NCBI GenBank assembly: GCA_014529385.2
Contig: JABFUD020000238.1
Coordinates: 1 to 64,000 of the forward strand
Direction: 5' to 3'
Origin: Adiantum capillus-veneris
Lineage: Eukaryota; Streptophyta; Polypodiopsida; Polypodiales; Pteridaceae
DNA length: 64,000 nucleotides
Part shown: positions 12,936 through 25,553 of the stretch, piece after piece
Layout of the letters: each line of letters begins with the position of its first letter
How positions within the stretch are numbered: position 1 is the stretch's first letter
Translations under genes and position numbers: made by a program
The notes under the pieces: generated by a model
What the model was told of the DNA's origin: nothing
Seen by the model: only the letters and a program-made list of their open reading frames with translations
Databases searched by the model: none

Positions 12936-13640
12936 CATCAAAGCAAGAAAAGAGGGAGCAATGATGGCTTTGCCAGCTTCTGCAAAAAATGGTGAGGCCA
13001 AGCAAACAAATCAAAAGGGGGAGGAGATGCTAGCAGATGTATAAGCTTCTTGGACCTTCAACATCACCAACTCTGTGGGCATTAATTATCATGGCCAACC
13101 ATGCAATAACTAAAATTCTATTAAAAGTACAACACTAAAGCTTGCACGTTCATACAATTGAAACCATATTTATAGCACTACCTCCCTCTTATAAGTCGGT
13201 AGTGCCAACAAAATGTAGCCTTTAGATCCTTGAAATTAGAAGATGAGGCTATAGAGTTCTGCCTCAAGTCATTCTTTGTCTGGTTTTTAAGGTTCATCTA
13301 GACTATGAGGAATGTTTCTACTATTGACAACTCCATCTTGTTCTGTTGATCCTCTCCATGTCAACTCCTACTGGACAAATATTTTAACCTTATCGAATGT
13401 AACACTTAGGAAGCAAGCCTAGCTCATCGTGAGCATAATTTTGTTTTTATGGTTCATCAAGACTATGAGAAATGCTACTACTTTTGACAACTCCATCCTA
13501 TTCAATTGATCTGTTCCATGTCAACTCCTACTAGATAAAATTGTGTAGGATATTTTGACCTTATCAAATGCAACACTTAGAAAGCAAGCTAGATCATCAT
13601 GAGTATATTCGGACAAGCTGATGTAATTTTAAGTAAAATG
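12936..13640. repeat. Spacer with second Y tandem pair (left arm)
   Basis: No gene is seen at 12936-13260. At about 13265-13620 two tandem Y units recur, related to those at 12000-12350. This means the Y pair itself was duplicated about 1.25 kb apart. Confidence 0.65.
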
Positions 13641-13649
13641 AAGAATTCC

Positions 13650-13650
13650 T

Positions 13651-13711
<61 letters not shown>

Positions 13712-13712
13712 T
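13650..13712. repeat. (GA)n microsatellite
   Basis: A GA dinucleotide tract with one TGA interruption near 13692. Its mirror is the CT tract at 20976-21020, which has a different length. Confidence 0.95.
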
Positions 13713-14520
13713 TTTATTCTTGTCCTTGAAGGTCAAATATGACCTATGGGACCAAAGATACATTTGATACACTATGTGTGGGGATAATAAGTTCAAGGAT
13801 AGTAGTGATGAGAATCACAATGGAGAGCCCACATTGTGGCTAGGAGAAGAAAGCATATAGGTCCAGGTCATGACTGAAAATATGAGGGAAGAAGTTCGGA
13901 TGGAAGCAAAAACTGAGCACTCTAGTAGTGTGTGGTACTCAGACTCTTGAACTTGCAATGAGCATAATGTGTGCAATCAATGGGACTCTTCTCCATTGCC
14001 CAAGACCCCATATTGCAAATCAAAATGAGTAGGAACAATCCCAAAAGACTTATTAACGTTGTAGAAACAATCCCCCAAGGGGTGTCCAAGATCTATCCCG
14101 CGACTCAGAGTTGGGATAACAACCTAGGTGATGATTCTTGAACTCAAAGACATCGTACTCGAGAGGGGAACTCGGATTACTAATGTACCACACCTAAGCA
14201 TGAGCTTGATACAAAAGTCGGGATTTAGCTCTTGAATTTTATTGATGACATGCAAGGGAAATAGTGTCACGAAAAGCAGGGACATTCTTGTTGGGACGCA
14301 ACACAATGTCTCACACACATCACATTAAGGCTTGACTCAGACGGCATTGTTCTACCTCCAATTTGCCTCTTTACAAGGGACACAGATATTAGAGTTTACA
14401 CCACTCTACCAGTTCACAATGGTTTAGCCATGCTTGTATGCCAAGTGTGTCTCCCACGTTGGTCACCCAGTGCATGTGTATTCATATTGTATCAGGTCTT
14501 CGCCAGCCATCCCCGCCTCC
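13713..14520. repeat. Repeat family X (left arm)
   Basis: This is an anonymous interspersed repeat without a coherent reading frame, and the mirror of 20159-20975. Related fragments occur at 18853-19100, 51705-52030, 56790-57180 and 61906-62030. One end carries a TTTACACCACTCTA motif and the other abuts a CT/GA tract. The family identity is unknown; it could be the LTR or a non-autonomous derivative of another retroelement. Confidence 0.7.
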
Positions 14521-14525
14521 CATGA

Positions 14526-14556
14526 TCTCTCTCTCTCTTCTCTCTCTTCTCTCTCT

Positions 14557-14647
<91 letters not shown>
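14526..14647. repeat. (CT)n microsatellite
   Basis: A ~120-bp CT tract with several extra-T interruptions. The mirror tract at 20032-20158 has fewer interruptions. Ser/Leu and Arg/Glu ORFs here are artefacts of the repeat. Confidence 0.97.
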
Positions 14648-14650
<3 letters not shown>

Positions 14651-15040
14651 GAATCCCCTTGAAAAGACAAACCTAAACACAGATTTAGATGTCATCTTTG
14701 AATTGAATATCAAAATTACCTTTTTTTCGTCAAGCACACTTAGACCGATATGGTTACCATGCACTTATGATATAATGATAGAGAGAACTTACAACACATG
14801 TGCCACAAGTTACACTCTACAAGGTGAAATCCAAGAAGCTCTTAATTCTAAAAAACCACCTCCTACTCCAGGCTCGTTGGAACTCTTGACTACTAGGCCA
14901 GTGTCAATTTTCCATTCCTTTGTCAATTATTGCATCACACTCTAGCCTCCGACTAACATTCTCTTACCCACATTGAGTGGCACAGTCCCATTTAAAGGGC
15001 ACTCTTAGCTCATTCAAGTGATGCACGTAGAGATAGATGA
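14648..15040. other. Anonymous sequence between CT and GA tracts (left arm)
   Basis: About 390 bases with no recognisable gene or motif. It mirrors 19645-20030. Confidence 0.6.
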
Positions 15041-15041
15041 G

Positions 15042-15050
15042 CGAGAGAGA

Positions 15051-15110
<60 letters not shown>

Positions 15111-15145
15111 GAGAGAGAGGAGAGAGAGAGGAGGGAGGGAGAGAT
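15042..15145. repeat. (GA)n microsatellite
   Basis: About 100 bp of GA repeats, with GGGA variants at the right end. The mirror at 19569-19644 is only about 75 bp. Confidence 0.95.
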
Positions 15146-15858
15146 GAGGATATTTCATCGCGCCATGACTAACCCTAATGGTTAACCCTTGTAGTGTGTG
15201 AGATGGCTTTTGCTCATGATCTCTACTATTCCCAAGTACACTCGCCTTCCTATCAAAGCATTAGATTTCACAACCTCTGGTTTGTCAACATGTCTATCGC
15301 AAGCTCGTCTTTAACTTCTATAGCATGATCCTTCCTTAGGCAATTAGACTTAAAGGATGTAGATTTTGAGACAATACTCTTTGGCGGCTCCGAAGCCCCC
15401 TTTGACCTCTTTGACCTCAGGGCTCATTTTTGAAGGCTTCGACACCCTTCTAAGTTCATAGGTACTTTTACCCTTCAGTGAAGGGAAAAAATAATTATAT
15501 ACTTCAAAAGAAGGATAGGATATTGGAGAATCTTCAAGTAAGGGGTACCAAGTTATACAAAATGTGCTTTAAATGGGAATCTTTGGGAGATCCACCTTTT
15601 TAAAACGTATCTTAGTGCTAGGTGTGTAGAGAGTACAGAGTCATAGGACCAATCCCAAGGGACATCAAAGAACTAACTCCATGCCCTTGAACTCACAAAA
15701 TGTATTAGGCTTATGTCAAGAGTGAGATGGATAATGACCTATGTGAAGAGTCTTGAACTCAAAGACATGGTACTTGAGAGGGAATCAAATTATTAATTAC
15801 CCACCAGCTTGATATAAAAGTCTGGATTTACCTCCACAATTTTAGTAGACGACATGCA
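15146..15858. repeat. X-like flank of element D (left arm)
   Basis: No gene. The part next to element D (about 15700-15858) resembles family X, sharing the TCTTTGAGTTCAAGA-type stretch and the CATGCATG boundary. Element D therefore appears inserted in an X copy. It mirrors 18853-19560. Confidence 0.55.
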
Positions 15859-16517
15859 TGGGAATAATAAGTACTATTTAGTGATTAAAGTGGTGTACTT
15901 AATGGAGACAAATAAATCATACACAAAAGATAGAGTAGAGAGAGGAAGAGAGAGAACACAAGATGTTCATGGTTCACACAAGTGTGGGCTACGTCCACGG
16001 GAAAGCGGCCACTCACTGGCTTTGCACTTCAAACTTAACGTAATTTACGAAGGGATTAGAAACCATTAATGGCCATCCCGCCTAATTTCTCTCTACCTTG
16101 TACTTCTTGCTTCTTCTCACTTAAGGGAGCCTCTATAGGCTACCCTCTTACATGAGAGGTAGCAACCATGTGTAGATGCACCCACGTGTAGTTGTTCATG
16201 TGTGAACAAGTCCACCTAAAACTTGATCACCACTCGTTGAAAGCCACCCATCAACCGTTGAATGCCGGCCATTGGCCCCCTGTCATTGACATCGGCCACC
16301 AGCATGTATCTACCGATCGTTTTTCAATCACTTTTTAGTCATCGTCCAACCATGATATTCCCACGAAAAGGAGTATCTAGTGATTTGCTATGAAATTTTG
16401 GTTTTTTTACTGAGTGATTTTTCTTACGTACGATGGATTTTACTCATAACGTGGTCCTTACAAATGTGATTTTTTAAAATAAAAATTACAAGGGCAAATC
16501 AAGCTCCATACATAACA
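15859..16517 (-). repeat. 3' LTR of degenerate copia element D (left arm)
   Basis: The minus strand starts TGTTATGTATGGAGC at 16517 and shows diverged versions of the landmarks of the other copia LTRs here: the CTCATGTAAGAGG stretch, GTGGCCGCTTTCC and TCCATTAAGTA. The outer end is uncertain by about 10 bases because the usual CCTAACA terminus is decayed. Confidence 0.75.
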
Positions 16518-17341
16518 ATCTCCCACTTAAGACTGATCTCCGCCAAACCTATGACTGCTTTCCATTATGGCTCTTATCGAAGACCACTTCAAATGAGCAA
16601 AATTCATTTTTTCCTTGTGAACCACTTTTGTTAGCATATTTGCAGGATTTTGTGTGTGCACCTTTCCAAGCTTTAGTTTTCCCTCTTATAAAAGAGTACG
16701 TGAAGTGATACCTCACTTTTATATGCTTTGTCTTGAGTGAAGGCTAAATTCTTTGCAAGATGAATGGTGCTTTGACTGTCATTGTACAAGACACAATTTT
16801 CTTGCTTATATCCAAGCTCCACCAAAAATCTATGAAGCCAAAAAATCTCTTTTTGATAGCCTCTGTAAGAGCTACATATTTTACTTTTTTTGGTAGATAG
16901 TGAGATCACTCTTTGCAACTTTGAAGCCCAACTTATGCTATGCCTCCAATTTGAAAATGTAGCTACTAGTGCTTTACGATTAGCTTTGTCACGTGCCATA
17001 TCTGCATCAACATCCTTGCAAACAAATGCCATTGTTCCAAAACATAAAGCATGTGTGGTTGACCCTTATAGATAAAAAGTATCCATTTCACAACTTACCA
17101 ATTTTCTTACATGGATTCTCCATGAACTTATCAATAATCTTACTGCAGTGCAATATTTTTCTTTATTAGACATAGAATGCAATTAGAGGACCCAGTGTTG
17201 TAGCATATGAACCTTAGATATAAATATATCTCCTCTTGTGTCATTGGACACAATCCTACTAGCCATTGTATAAACTCTTATTGGCATATGTAATATCTAG
17301 ATATGTTTCCCATAAGACCATATATGCATTAGAGAACTACA
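16518..17341 (-). pseudogene. RNase H end of degenerate copia element D (left arm)
   Basis: The minus strand at 17032-16673 encodes RNase H pieces: DADMARD, WASKLQRVISLST, ILWLHRFL-like sequence and YNDSQSTIHLAKN. There are frameshifts, and the usual E-containing motif is decayed to STKKSK. Upstream sequence continues only to the palindrome axis, so RT and everything before it are missing in both arms. Confidence 0.85.
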
Positions 17342-17342
17342 A

Positions 17343-18180
17343 TGTAGGTTCTTAATGCATGATATGGTATGGATAAAGCTAGATATTTACATATGCAATA
17401 AGAGTTTATCAAATGGTAGTAGGATATGTGTCCAATGACTCAAGAGGAGATATATTATATATCTAAGGTTCCATATGCTACAACACTGGGTCTCTAATGC
17501 ATTCTATGGTCTAGATAAAGAAAAAATATTGCACATGCAGTAAGAGTTATGAGTAAGTTCATGGAGAATCCATGTAGGAAAATTGGTAAGTTGTGAAATG
17601 GATACTTATTTATCTAAAAGGGTCAACCACACATGCTTTATGTTTTGGAGACAATGGCATTTGTTTGCAAGGATATGTTGATGCGATATGGCACGTGACA
17701 ATGCTAATCGTAGAAGCACTAGTAGCTACATTTTCAAAATTGGAGGCATAGCAGTAAGTTGGGCTTCAAGTTGCAAAGAGTGATCTCACTATCTACCAAA
17801 AAGTAAAAATATGTAGCTCTACAGAGGCTATCAAAAAGAGATTTTTTGCTTCATAGATTTTGGTGGAGCTTGGATATAAAGCAAGAAAATTGTGTTTGTA
17901 CAATGACAGTCAAAGCACCATTCATCTTGCAAAGAATTTAGCCTTACACTCAAGGACAAAGCATATAAAAGTGAGGTTATCACTTCACGTACTCTTTTAT
18001 AAGAGGGAAAACTAAAGCTTGGAAAGGTGCACACAACCCAGAATCCTGCAAATATGCTAACAAAAGTGGTTCACAAGGAAGAAAATTGAGATTTTGCTCA
18101 TTTTGAATTGGTCTTCGATAAGAAGCCATAATGGAAAGCAGTCATAGGTTTGGCGGAGATCAGTCTTAAGTGGGAGGGAT
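17343..18180 (+). pseudogene. RNase H end of degenerate copia element D (right arm)
   Basis: This is the mirror of 16518-17341. The plus strand shows the linker segment after RT (CTCAAGAGGAGATATA near 17440), then RNase H pieces with the DSQST motif near 17908. The element starts abruptly at the axis and faces outward, so the two D halves sit head to head. Stops and frameshifts occur throughout. Confidence 0.85.
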
Positions 18181-18852
18181 TGTTATGTATGGAGCTTGAT
18201 TTGCCCTTGTAATTTTTATTTTAAAAAATGCACATTTGTAAGGACCACGTTTATGAGTAAAATCCATCGTACGTAAGAAAATCACTCAGTAAAAACCAAA
18301 ATTTCATAGCCAATTCACTAGAATACTCCTTTTCGTGGGAATATCATGGTTGGACGATGACTAAAAAGTGATTGAAAAACGATCGGTTAGATACATGGCT
18401 GGTGGCCGATGGTCAATGACAGGGGGCCAATGGCCGGCATTCAACGGTTGATGGGTGGCTTTCAACGAGTGGTGATCAAAGTTTTAGGTGGACTTGTTCA
18501 CACATGAACAACTACACGTGGTGTTGCATCTACACATGGTTGCTACCTCTCATGTAAGAGGGTAGCCTATAGAGGCTCCCTTAAGTGAGAAGAAGCAAGA
18601 AGTACAGGGTAGAGAGAAATTAGGCGGGATGGCCATTAATGGTTTCTAATCCTTCGTAAATTACGTTAAGTTTGAAGTGCAAAGCCAGTGAGTGGCCGCT
18701 TTCCGTGGACGTAGTAGCCCACACTTGTGTGTACACTGATGAACATCTTGTGTTCTCTCTCTTCCTCTCTCTACTCTATCTTTTGTGTATGATTTATTTG
18801 TCTCCATTAAGTACACCACTTTTAATCACTAAATAGTACTTATTATTCCCAT
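18181..18852 (+). repeat. 3' LTR of degenerate copia element D (right arm)
   Basis: It begins TGTTATGTATGGAGC after a purine-rich GTGGGAGGGAT and ends near TTATTATTCCCA. It is diverged but collinear with the other copia LTRs here. Flanking sequence resumes in X-like DNA, which suggests insertion into an X copy. The end point is approximate. Confidence 0.75.
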
Positions 18853-19560
18853 GCATGTCGTCTACTAAATTTTGAGGTAAATCCAGACTTTTATATCAAG
18901 CTGGTGGGTAATTAATAATTTGATTCCCTCTCAAGTACCATGTCTTTGAGTTCAAGACTCTTCACATAGGTCATTATCCCATCTCACTCTTGACATAAGC
19001 CTAATACATTTTGTGAGTTCAAGGGGCATGGAGTTAGTTCTTGATGTCCCTTGGGATTGGTCCTATGACTCTGTACTCTCTACACACTAGCACTAAGATA
19101 CGTTTTAAAAAAGGTGGATCTCCAAAGATTCCCATTTTAAAGCAACATTTGTATAACTTGGTACCCCTTACTTGAAGATTCTCCAATATCCTATCCTTCT
19201 TTTGAAGTATATAATTATTTTTTCCCTTCACTGAAGGGTAAAAGTACCTATGAACTTAGAAGGGTGTCGAAGCCTTCAAAAATGAGCCCTGAGGTCAAAG
19301 AGGTCAAAGGGGGCTTCGGAGCCGCCAAAGAGTATTGTCTCAAAATCTACATCCTTTAAGTCTAATTGCCTAAGGAAGGATCATGCTATAGAAGTTAAAG
19401 ACGAGCTTGCGATAGACATGTTGACAAACCAGAGGTTGTGAAATCTAATGCTTTGATAGGAAGGCGAGTGTACTTGGGAAGTAGTAGAGATCATGAGCAA
19501 AAGCCATCTCACCACTACAAGGGTTAACCATTAGGGTTAGTCATGGCGCGATGAATATCC
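18853..19560. repeat. X-like flank of element D (right arm)
   Basis: No gene. The stretch from about 18853 to 19080 resembles family X at 20440-20660. The remainder is anonymous. Confidence 0.55.
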
Positions 19561-19568
19561 TCATCTCT

Positions 19569-19644
<76 letters not shown>
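19569..19644. repeat. (CT)n microsatellite
   Basis: An almost pure CT tract of about 75 bp, the mirror of the longer GA tract at 15042-15145. Confidence 0.95.
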
Positions 19645-19648
<4 letters not shown>

Positions 19649-20030
19649 ACGTGCATCACTTGAATGAGCTAAGAGTGCCCTTTAAATGGGACTGTGCCAC
19701 TCAATGTGGGTAAGAGAATGTTAGTCGGAGGCTAGAGTGTGATGCAATAATTGACAAAGGAATGGGAAAAATTGACACTGGCCTAGTAGTCAAGAGTTCC
19801 AACGAGCCTGGAGTAGGAGGTGGTTTTTTAGAATAAGAGCTTCTTGGATTTCACCTTGTAGAGTGTAACTTGTGGCACATGTGTTGTAAGTTCTCTCTAT
19901 CATTATATCATAAGTGCATGGTAACCATATCGGTCTAAGTGTGCTTGACGAAAAAAAGGTAATTTTGATATTCAATTCAAAGATGACATCTAAATCTGTG
20001 TTTAGGTTTGTCTTTTCAAGGGGATTCGTT
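19645..20030. other. Anonymous sequence between CT and GA tracts (right arm)
   Basis: No recognisable gene or motif. It mirrors 14648-15040. Confidence 0.6.
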
Positions 20031-20031
20031 G

Positions 20032-20975
<944 letters not shown>

Positions 20976-21014
<39 letters not shown>

Positions 21015-21020
21015 CTCTCT
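20976..21020. repeat. (CT)n microsatellite
   Basis: A CT tract with one extra-T interruption, the mirror of the GA tract at 13650-13712. Confidence 0.95.
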
Positions 21021-21741
21021 GTGAAAGGAATTCTTCATTTTACTTAAAATTACATCAGCTTGTCCGAATATACTCATGATGATCTAGGCTTGCTTTCTAA
21101 GTGTTGCATTTGATAAGGTCAAAATATCCTACACAATTTTATCTAGTAGGAGTTGACATGGAACAGATCAATTGAATAGGATGGAGTTGTCAAAAGTAGT
21201 AGCATTTCTCATAGTCTTGATGAACCATAAAAACAAAATTATGCTCACGATGAGCTAGGCTTGCTTCCTAAGTGTTACATTCGATAAGGTTAAAATATTT
21301 GTCCAGTAGGAGTTGACATGGAGAGGATCAACAGAACAAGATGGAGTTGTCAATAGTAGAAACATTCCTCATAGTCTAGATGAACCTTAAAAACCAGACA
21401 AAGAATGACTTGAGGCAGAACTCTATAGCCTCATCTTCTAATTTCAAGGATCTAAAGGCTACATTTTGTTGGCACTACCGACTTATAAGAGGGAGGTAGT
21501 GCTATAAATATGGTTTCAATTGTATGAACGTGCAAGCTTTAGTGTTGTACTTTTAATAGAATTTTAGTTATTGCATGGTTGGCCATGATAATTAATGCCC
21601 ACAGAGTTGGTGATGTTGAAGGTCCAAGAAGCTTATACATCTGCTAGCATCTCCTCCCCCTTTTGATTTGTTTGCTTGGCCTCACCATTTTTTGCAGAAG
21701 CTGGCAAAGCCATCATTGCTCCCTCTTTTCTTGCTTTGATG
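21021..21741. repeat. Spacer with Y tandem pair (right arm)
   Basis: Two tandem ~180-bp Y units occupy about 21060-21420. The remainder up to 21741 is anonymous. It mirrors 12936-13640. Confidence 0.65.
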
Positions 21742-21866
21742 TGTTAAGTATGGAGTCCGATTTACCCTTGTAATTTTCAGTGGTAAAAGCGCACATTTGT
21801 AAGGCCCCCGTTATGAGGAGAGGCCATTGTGCATGAAGAAAAAGTACTCGCCGAAAACCAAAATTA
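21742..21866 (+). repeat. Truncated copia LTR fragment (right arm)
   Basis: It starts with the LTR terminus TGTTAAGTATGGAGTCC and ends abruptly at CCAAAATT. Only about 125 of the ~800 LTR bases are present. The sequence right after it (AGATCCAAGC at 21868) is exactly where similarity to 43037 begins. Confidence 0.85.
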
Positions 21867-23229
21867 CAGATCCAAGCATCCATGATTACAGAGGAGGGCA
21901 TCCTGGCATAGATAGAGATCACAGAGGAGGATTTTGATTATTTTGTTGTGCCATACACGATACCTAGTCAGGTTTTTTACCATGGAGGACATTGTGGAGA
22001 TCCAACACCGATCAATGTTGGATTTACTTTGAGCTAGAGGATTATCCCCTTCTTAGTAGCTTAAGTTTCTTGCATCCCTTGTTATTTTGTACCTTTGTAT
22101 TGACTAGAGAGTCTCTAGTCTTCCCCCCCACTTTCACTTTTAGAAGAACATTTGGTTTAGGATGTTAGTCTTTCTTTCAGCACACAAACTTTGTAAGAGA
22201 TTTACCAATTTGTAACTTGTTGCTCTCATAGGTCATTTTGGCCTTTTGTAGATGACGTTAATATATCATTTCATTTCTCTCTTTGTGGAAGGAATTCTTT
22301 GTTTTACTTATAATTACATCATGTGGTTTGAGTATGTTCATGATGAGGTAGGCTTGCTTTCTAAGTGTTTCATTTGATAATGTCAAAATATCCTACACAA
22401 CTTTACCCACTAGGAGTTGACATGGAGCGCATCAACTGAAAATGATGGACTTGTCAAAAGTAGCATCATTCCTCATAGTCTAGATAAACCACAAAAACCA
22501 AATTATGGTCATAATGAGCTAGGATTTCTTCCTAAGTGGCACATTTGATAAGCTCAAAATATTTGTCCATTAGGAGTTGACATGGAGCGGATCAAATGAA
22601 GATGATGGGGTTGTCAACATTCCTCATAGTCTAGATGAACCATAAAACCTAGACAAAGAATGACTTGACACAAAACTCTATAGCCTTTGGCCCTTCTGTC
22701 TTTTGACTTTAGGGACCCAAAGGTTACATTTTGTCTAGTGGTCTTCACTTTTCAAGATGTGGTCCACCATAGTTTACCGGATCTCCACCACTAGTTTACT
22801 CCATAGTTTTGTTTGCGTAGTATAGCTGGTAGTGGAAATGGAGGCTAAAATGAGCCCAGATCATAATTTTGAGCAAACAAGCTCTTTTAGCTTACCCAAA
22901 GTATTAATCAACCTTCTGACGCTCACCAAATCTCACCCAAATAGGATAAAGTGAGCAGCTGGGGGGATAATTTATCTTTTGATTGTGCACTAAGAAATAT
23001 AATCTCTATTGTGTGCCTTGAGCTTCTTCCCTTCTCCAAGATGTGTGTGCATCCCTAATTCGAGCAATTGGTATGAGTGTAGGTTGCCTCCTCCCGGGCA
23101 TAGTCGTCACCATAGAGTAATAGGCGTATATACAATGCACATGGGAAAAAACCTCCTAGTGAGGGGAAAAATGCCCCATGGTCCTAAGTGTATTAACACA
23201 CATCACTACCACATATATGGTAAAAAGTT

Positions 23230-24470
23230 AGTAGACCTCTAGAGAGATTTATTCCTTCCTTCAACCATCTCTTGGTGAAATTTTTTGTTGAGCTACAGTC
23301 ATATGAAGAAGCCATGCAACATGAATCCAAAGAGGAGTGGACAATGAGCATGCAAGCATAGATGGACTCATTGCATAAAAATCAAACCTAGGAATTGGTT
23401 GATTTGCCTGAAGGTAAACATGTATTACAAAATAAATGGGTGGACAAATTGAATCATGAAGAAGGTGGGGAAAAGAGATACAAGTCTAAACTTGTGGTGA
23501 AAGGTTCTCTCAAAAGAAAGGTGTTGATTTTGATGAAATATTTTCTCTTGTTGTAAAAATGAACTCCATTAGATTTGTTTTAAGTCTTGTGGCTAATCAA
23601 GACTTGAACCTTGAAGAAATGGATGTAAACACGATAGTCCCTTATTAAAACATGGAGAAGGGGATTTACATGCTTCAACCAAAGGGATATGAAGAAAAGG
23701 GCAAGGAGAAAATGGTATGCATGTTAAGAAAGAGCTTGTATGGTTTAAAGAAAGCATCAAGACAATGGTATCTAAAATTCAACCGATAGATGCTAGATCA
23801 TGGATCCAAACGATGCAAGTCAGATCACTAAGTATACACAAAGAATTTAGTGGATGTGAAATATGTCATCCTAATGTTGTATGTTGATGACATGCTAATT
23901 GCAAGTGCTAACATGCAAGATATAGAGATCTAAAGGAGGAATTGTCTAAATCTTTTTCAATGAAAGATTTAGGTACTACAAAATGGATACTTGGTATGCA
24001 AATATCAAGGGATAGGTTGAAGAAGACATTGACAATATCTCAAGAGGATTACATCAAGAAAGTACTAGAAATAATTGCAATGCAAAATCAATTTCTACAC
24101 CTTTGGCTAGTCACTTTAAACTCAACAAGGATATGTGCCCAAAGACACAACTGGAGATACTTTATATGTCTAAGGTTCCATATGCTACATTAGTAGGTTC
24201 TCTAATGCACAATATGGTTTGGATAAGGTTAGATATTGCATATGCAATAAGAGTTTCTACACCTTTGGCTAGTCACTTTAAACTCAATAAGGATATGTGT
24301 CCAAAGACACAAGAGGAGATAGTTTATACGTCTAAGGTTCCATATGCAGAAAGAGTTTCTACACCTTTGGTTAGTTGCTTTAAACACAATAAGGATATGT
24401 GTCCAAAGACACAAAAAGAGATAGTTGATATGTCCAAGGTTCCATATGCTACAATAGTAGGTTCTTAAAG
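23230..24470 (+). pseudogene. Degenerate copia RT/RNase H block F (right arm)
   Basis: The frame is broken by stops, but copia pol landmarks are in order: YEEAMQHESKEEW (23299 on), LQNKWVDKL (about 23425), [12 protein letters not shown] (about 23725), the YVDDMLIASANMQD region (about 23880), MSKSFSMKDLG (23942 on), and a three-fold repeated linker segment (24083-24467). RNase H is missing or unrecognisable, and no LTR is attached. It is related to, but older than, elements B and C. A fourth relative lies at 54560-55600. Confidence 0.85.
24083..24467 (+). repeat. Triplicated segment inside degenerate copia F
   Basis: Three tandem copies each contain TTTCTACACCTTTGG, GATATGTG(C/T)CCAAAGACACA and AAGGTTCCATATGC. 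In intact relatives (for example 33719-33815) this segment occurs once, as the linker between RT and RNase H. The triplication is also seen at 45259-45643 and, diverged, at 55060-55400. Confidence 0.85.
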
Positions 24471-24717
24471 GCATGATATGGTGGACTAGGCCAGATATTG
24501 CACATGCAGTAAAGAGTTTTGAGTAGGTTCATGGATAATCCAGGTAAAGGACGTGAGCTGTCAAATGGATACTTAGGTGCAACCGCAAATGCTTTAAGTG
24601 GGAGACACGCATGTCCTAAACCATTATGAGCTAGTAGAGTGGTGTAAACTTTAATACCTCCATCCCTTTAAAGAGGTAGAATGGAGGCAAAACAATGCAA
24701 CAGAGTTTGTATGAATC

Positions 24718-25480
24718 TGTTAAGTATGGATCCTAACTACCCCTTGTAATTTTTTGTGTTAAAAACGCACATTTGTAAGGTCCCCGTTATGAGGAGAAGC
24801 CATCAAGCGTGAAGAAAAATCACTCGTCGAAAACCAAAATTTTCACGGCCAGCAGAATATTCCTTTTGGCCAAAATTTTATGGCCAGATGACGATCGAAA
24901 AGTGGTCGAAAAATGCCTGGTCTTTTGGCCGATTGGCCCATGGCCAGTAGTCAATGGCCGGTGGCCGATGTTCGAAAGTCAATGGTCGATGGCCGGTGGC
25001 TGAATGCAATGGCCGATGGTCGATGTCAAAGGCGAACTTGTCTTCTCAAGGGTGGACACACATGGGCGGATTGGAGGGTCCGATTTGGACTTGTCTACAC
25101 AAGGGTGGCTACACACGACTACCTCTCATGGGAGAGGGCAGCTCTTTTGGCCTATAAAAGGAGGCCTCTTCTACACACAAAAATGGATTGTGAAGCATTG
25201 TGCTACATTGTAAAGTTGATGTGAGGTGATGAGAGTGAAGCAAGGTGGGAGCTCCAAAAGGGTATAATCCCTTTGTAATCTACTTCTTGTTTTGAAGTAC
25301 TAAAGCCATTGAGTGGCCGCTTTCCCATGGACGTAGCCCACATTGGGTGAACCACATATATCGTGTTGTGTACTCTCTCTCTCTCTCTCTCTACTCTATA
25401 ATCTCTCGTGTGCAAAAATTATCTCTCTCCATTAAGTAAACTACTCAATTATCTACTTAGCTACGTCATATTTCCTAACA
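24718..25480 (+). repeat. 5' LTR of element B (right arm)
   Basis: It runs from TGTTAAGTATGGATCC to CCTAACA (763 bp). TATAAAA lies at 25153-25159 and a short CT tract at about 25372-25392. Confidence 0.92.
25153..25159 (+). promoter_or_regulatory. TATA box in element B LTR
   Basis: TATAAAA occurs in the context GGCCTATAAAAGGAGG, placed as expected for the U3/R promoter of a plant LTR. The same context occurs at 46329-46335, 35022-35028 and 51376 onward. Confidence 0.6.
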
Positions 25481-25482
25481 AA

Positions 25483-25494
25483 TGGTATCAGAGC
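25483..25494 (+). other. Primer binding site (initiator-Met tRNA), element B
   Basis: TGGTATCAGAGC lies two bases downstream of the LTR end, the usual copia primer site. Confidence 0.92.
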
Positions 25495-25553
25495 AAGGTG
25501 TGCTCTTAGCTAAATTGTCTTAATGAAAGGATTCCTTGAATTGAGTGGGAGTA

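Larger units (their letters stand above)
1..17341. repeat. Left arm of a ~34.7-kb palindrome (inverted repeat)
   Basis: The whole stretch reads as the reverse complement of 17343-34681. Paired landmarks sum to about 34672-34684: polyprotein stop 221 with 34461, the F block 10204-10569 with 24103-24468, the LTR fragment 12812-12935 with 21742-21866. Small indels cause the drift in the sum. The arm is cut by the window start, so its true length is unknown. The left arm carries more single-base indels than the right. It may be a genuine inverted duplication or a fold-back artefact of long-read sequencing; the sequence alone cannot decide. Confidence 0.95.
21868..24717. repeat. Duplicated block (right arm copy), direct repeat of 43037-45893
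   Basis: The order is Y tandem pair (about 22320-22660), anonymous DNA, degenerate copia F, then the X-edge piece up to the element B LTR. The same order and sequence recur at 43037-45893 with scattered differences. One is a 6-base insertion in the third copy at about 44225-44230. Confidence 0.9.

Noticed and set aside
14434-14764. Long Ser/Leu and Arg/Glu open frames on both strands (also at 19914-20250)
   Set aside because: They are translations of CT/GA dinucleotide tracts and occur in all compatible frames.
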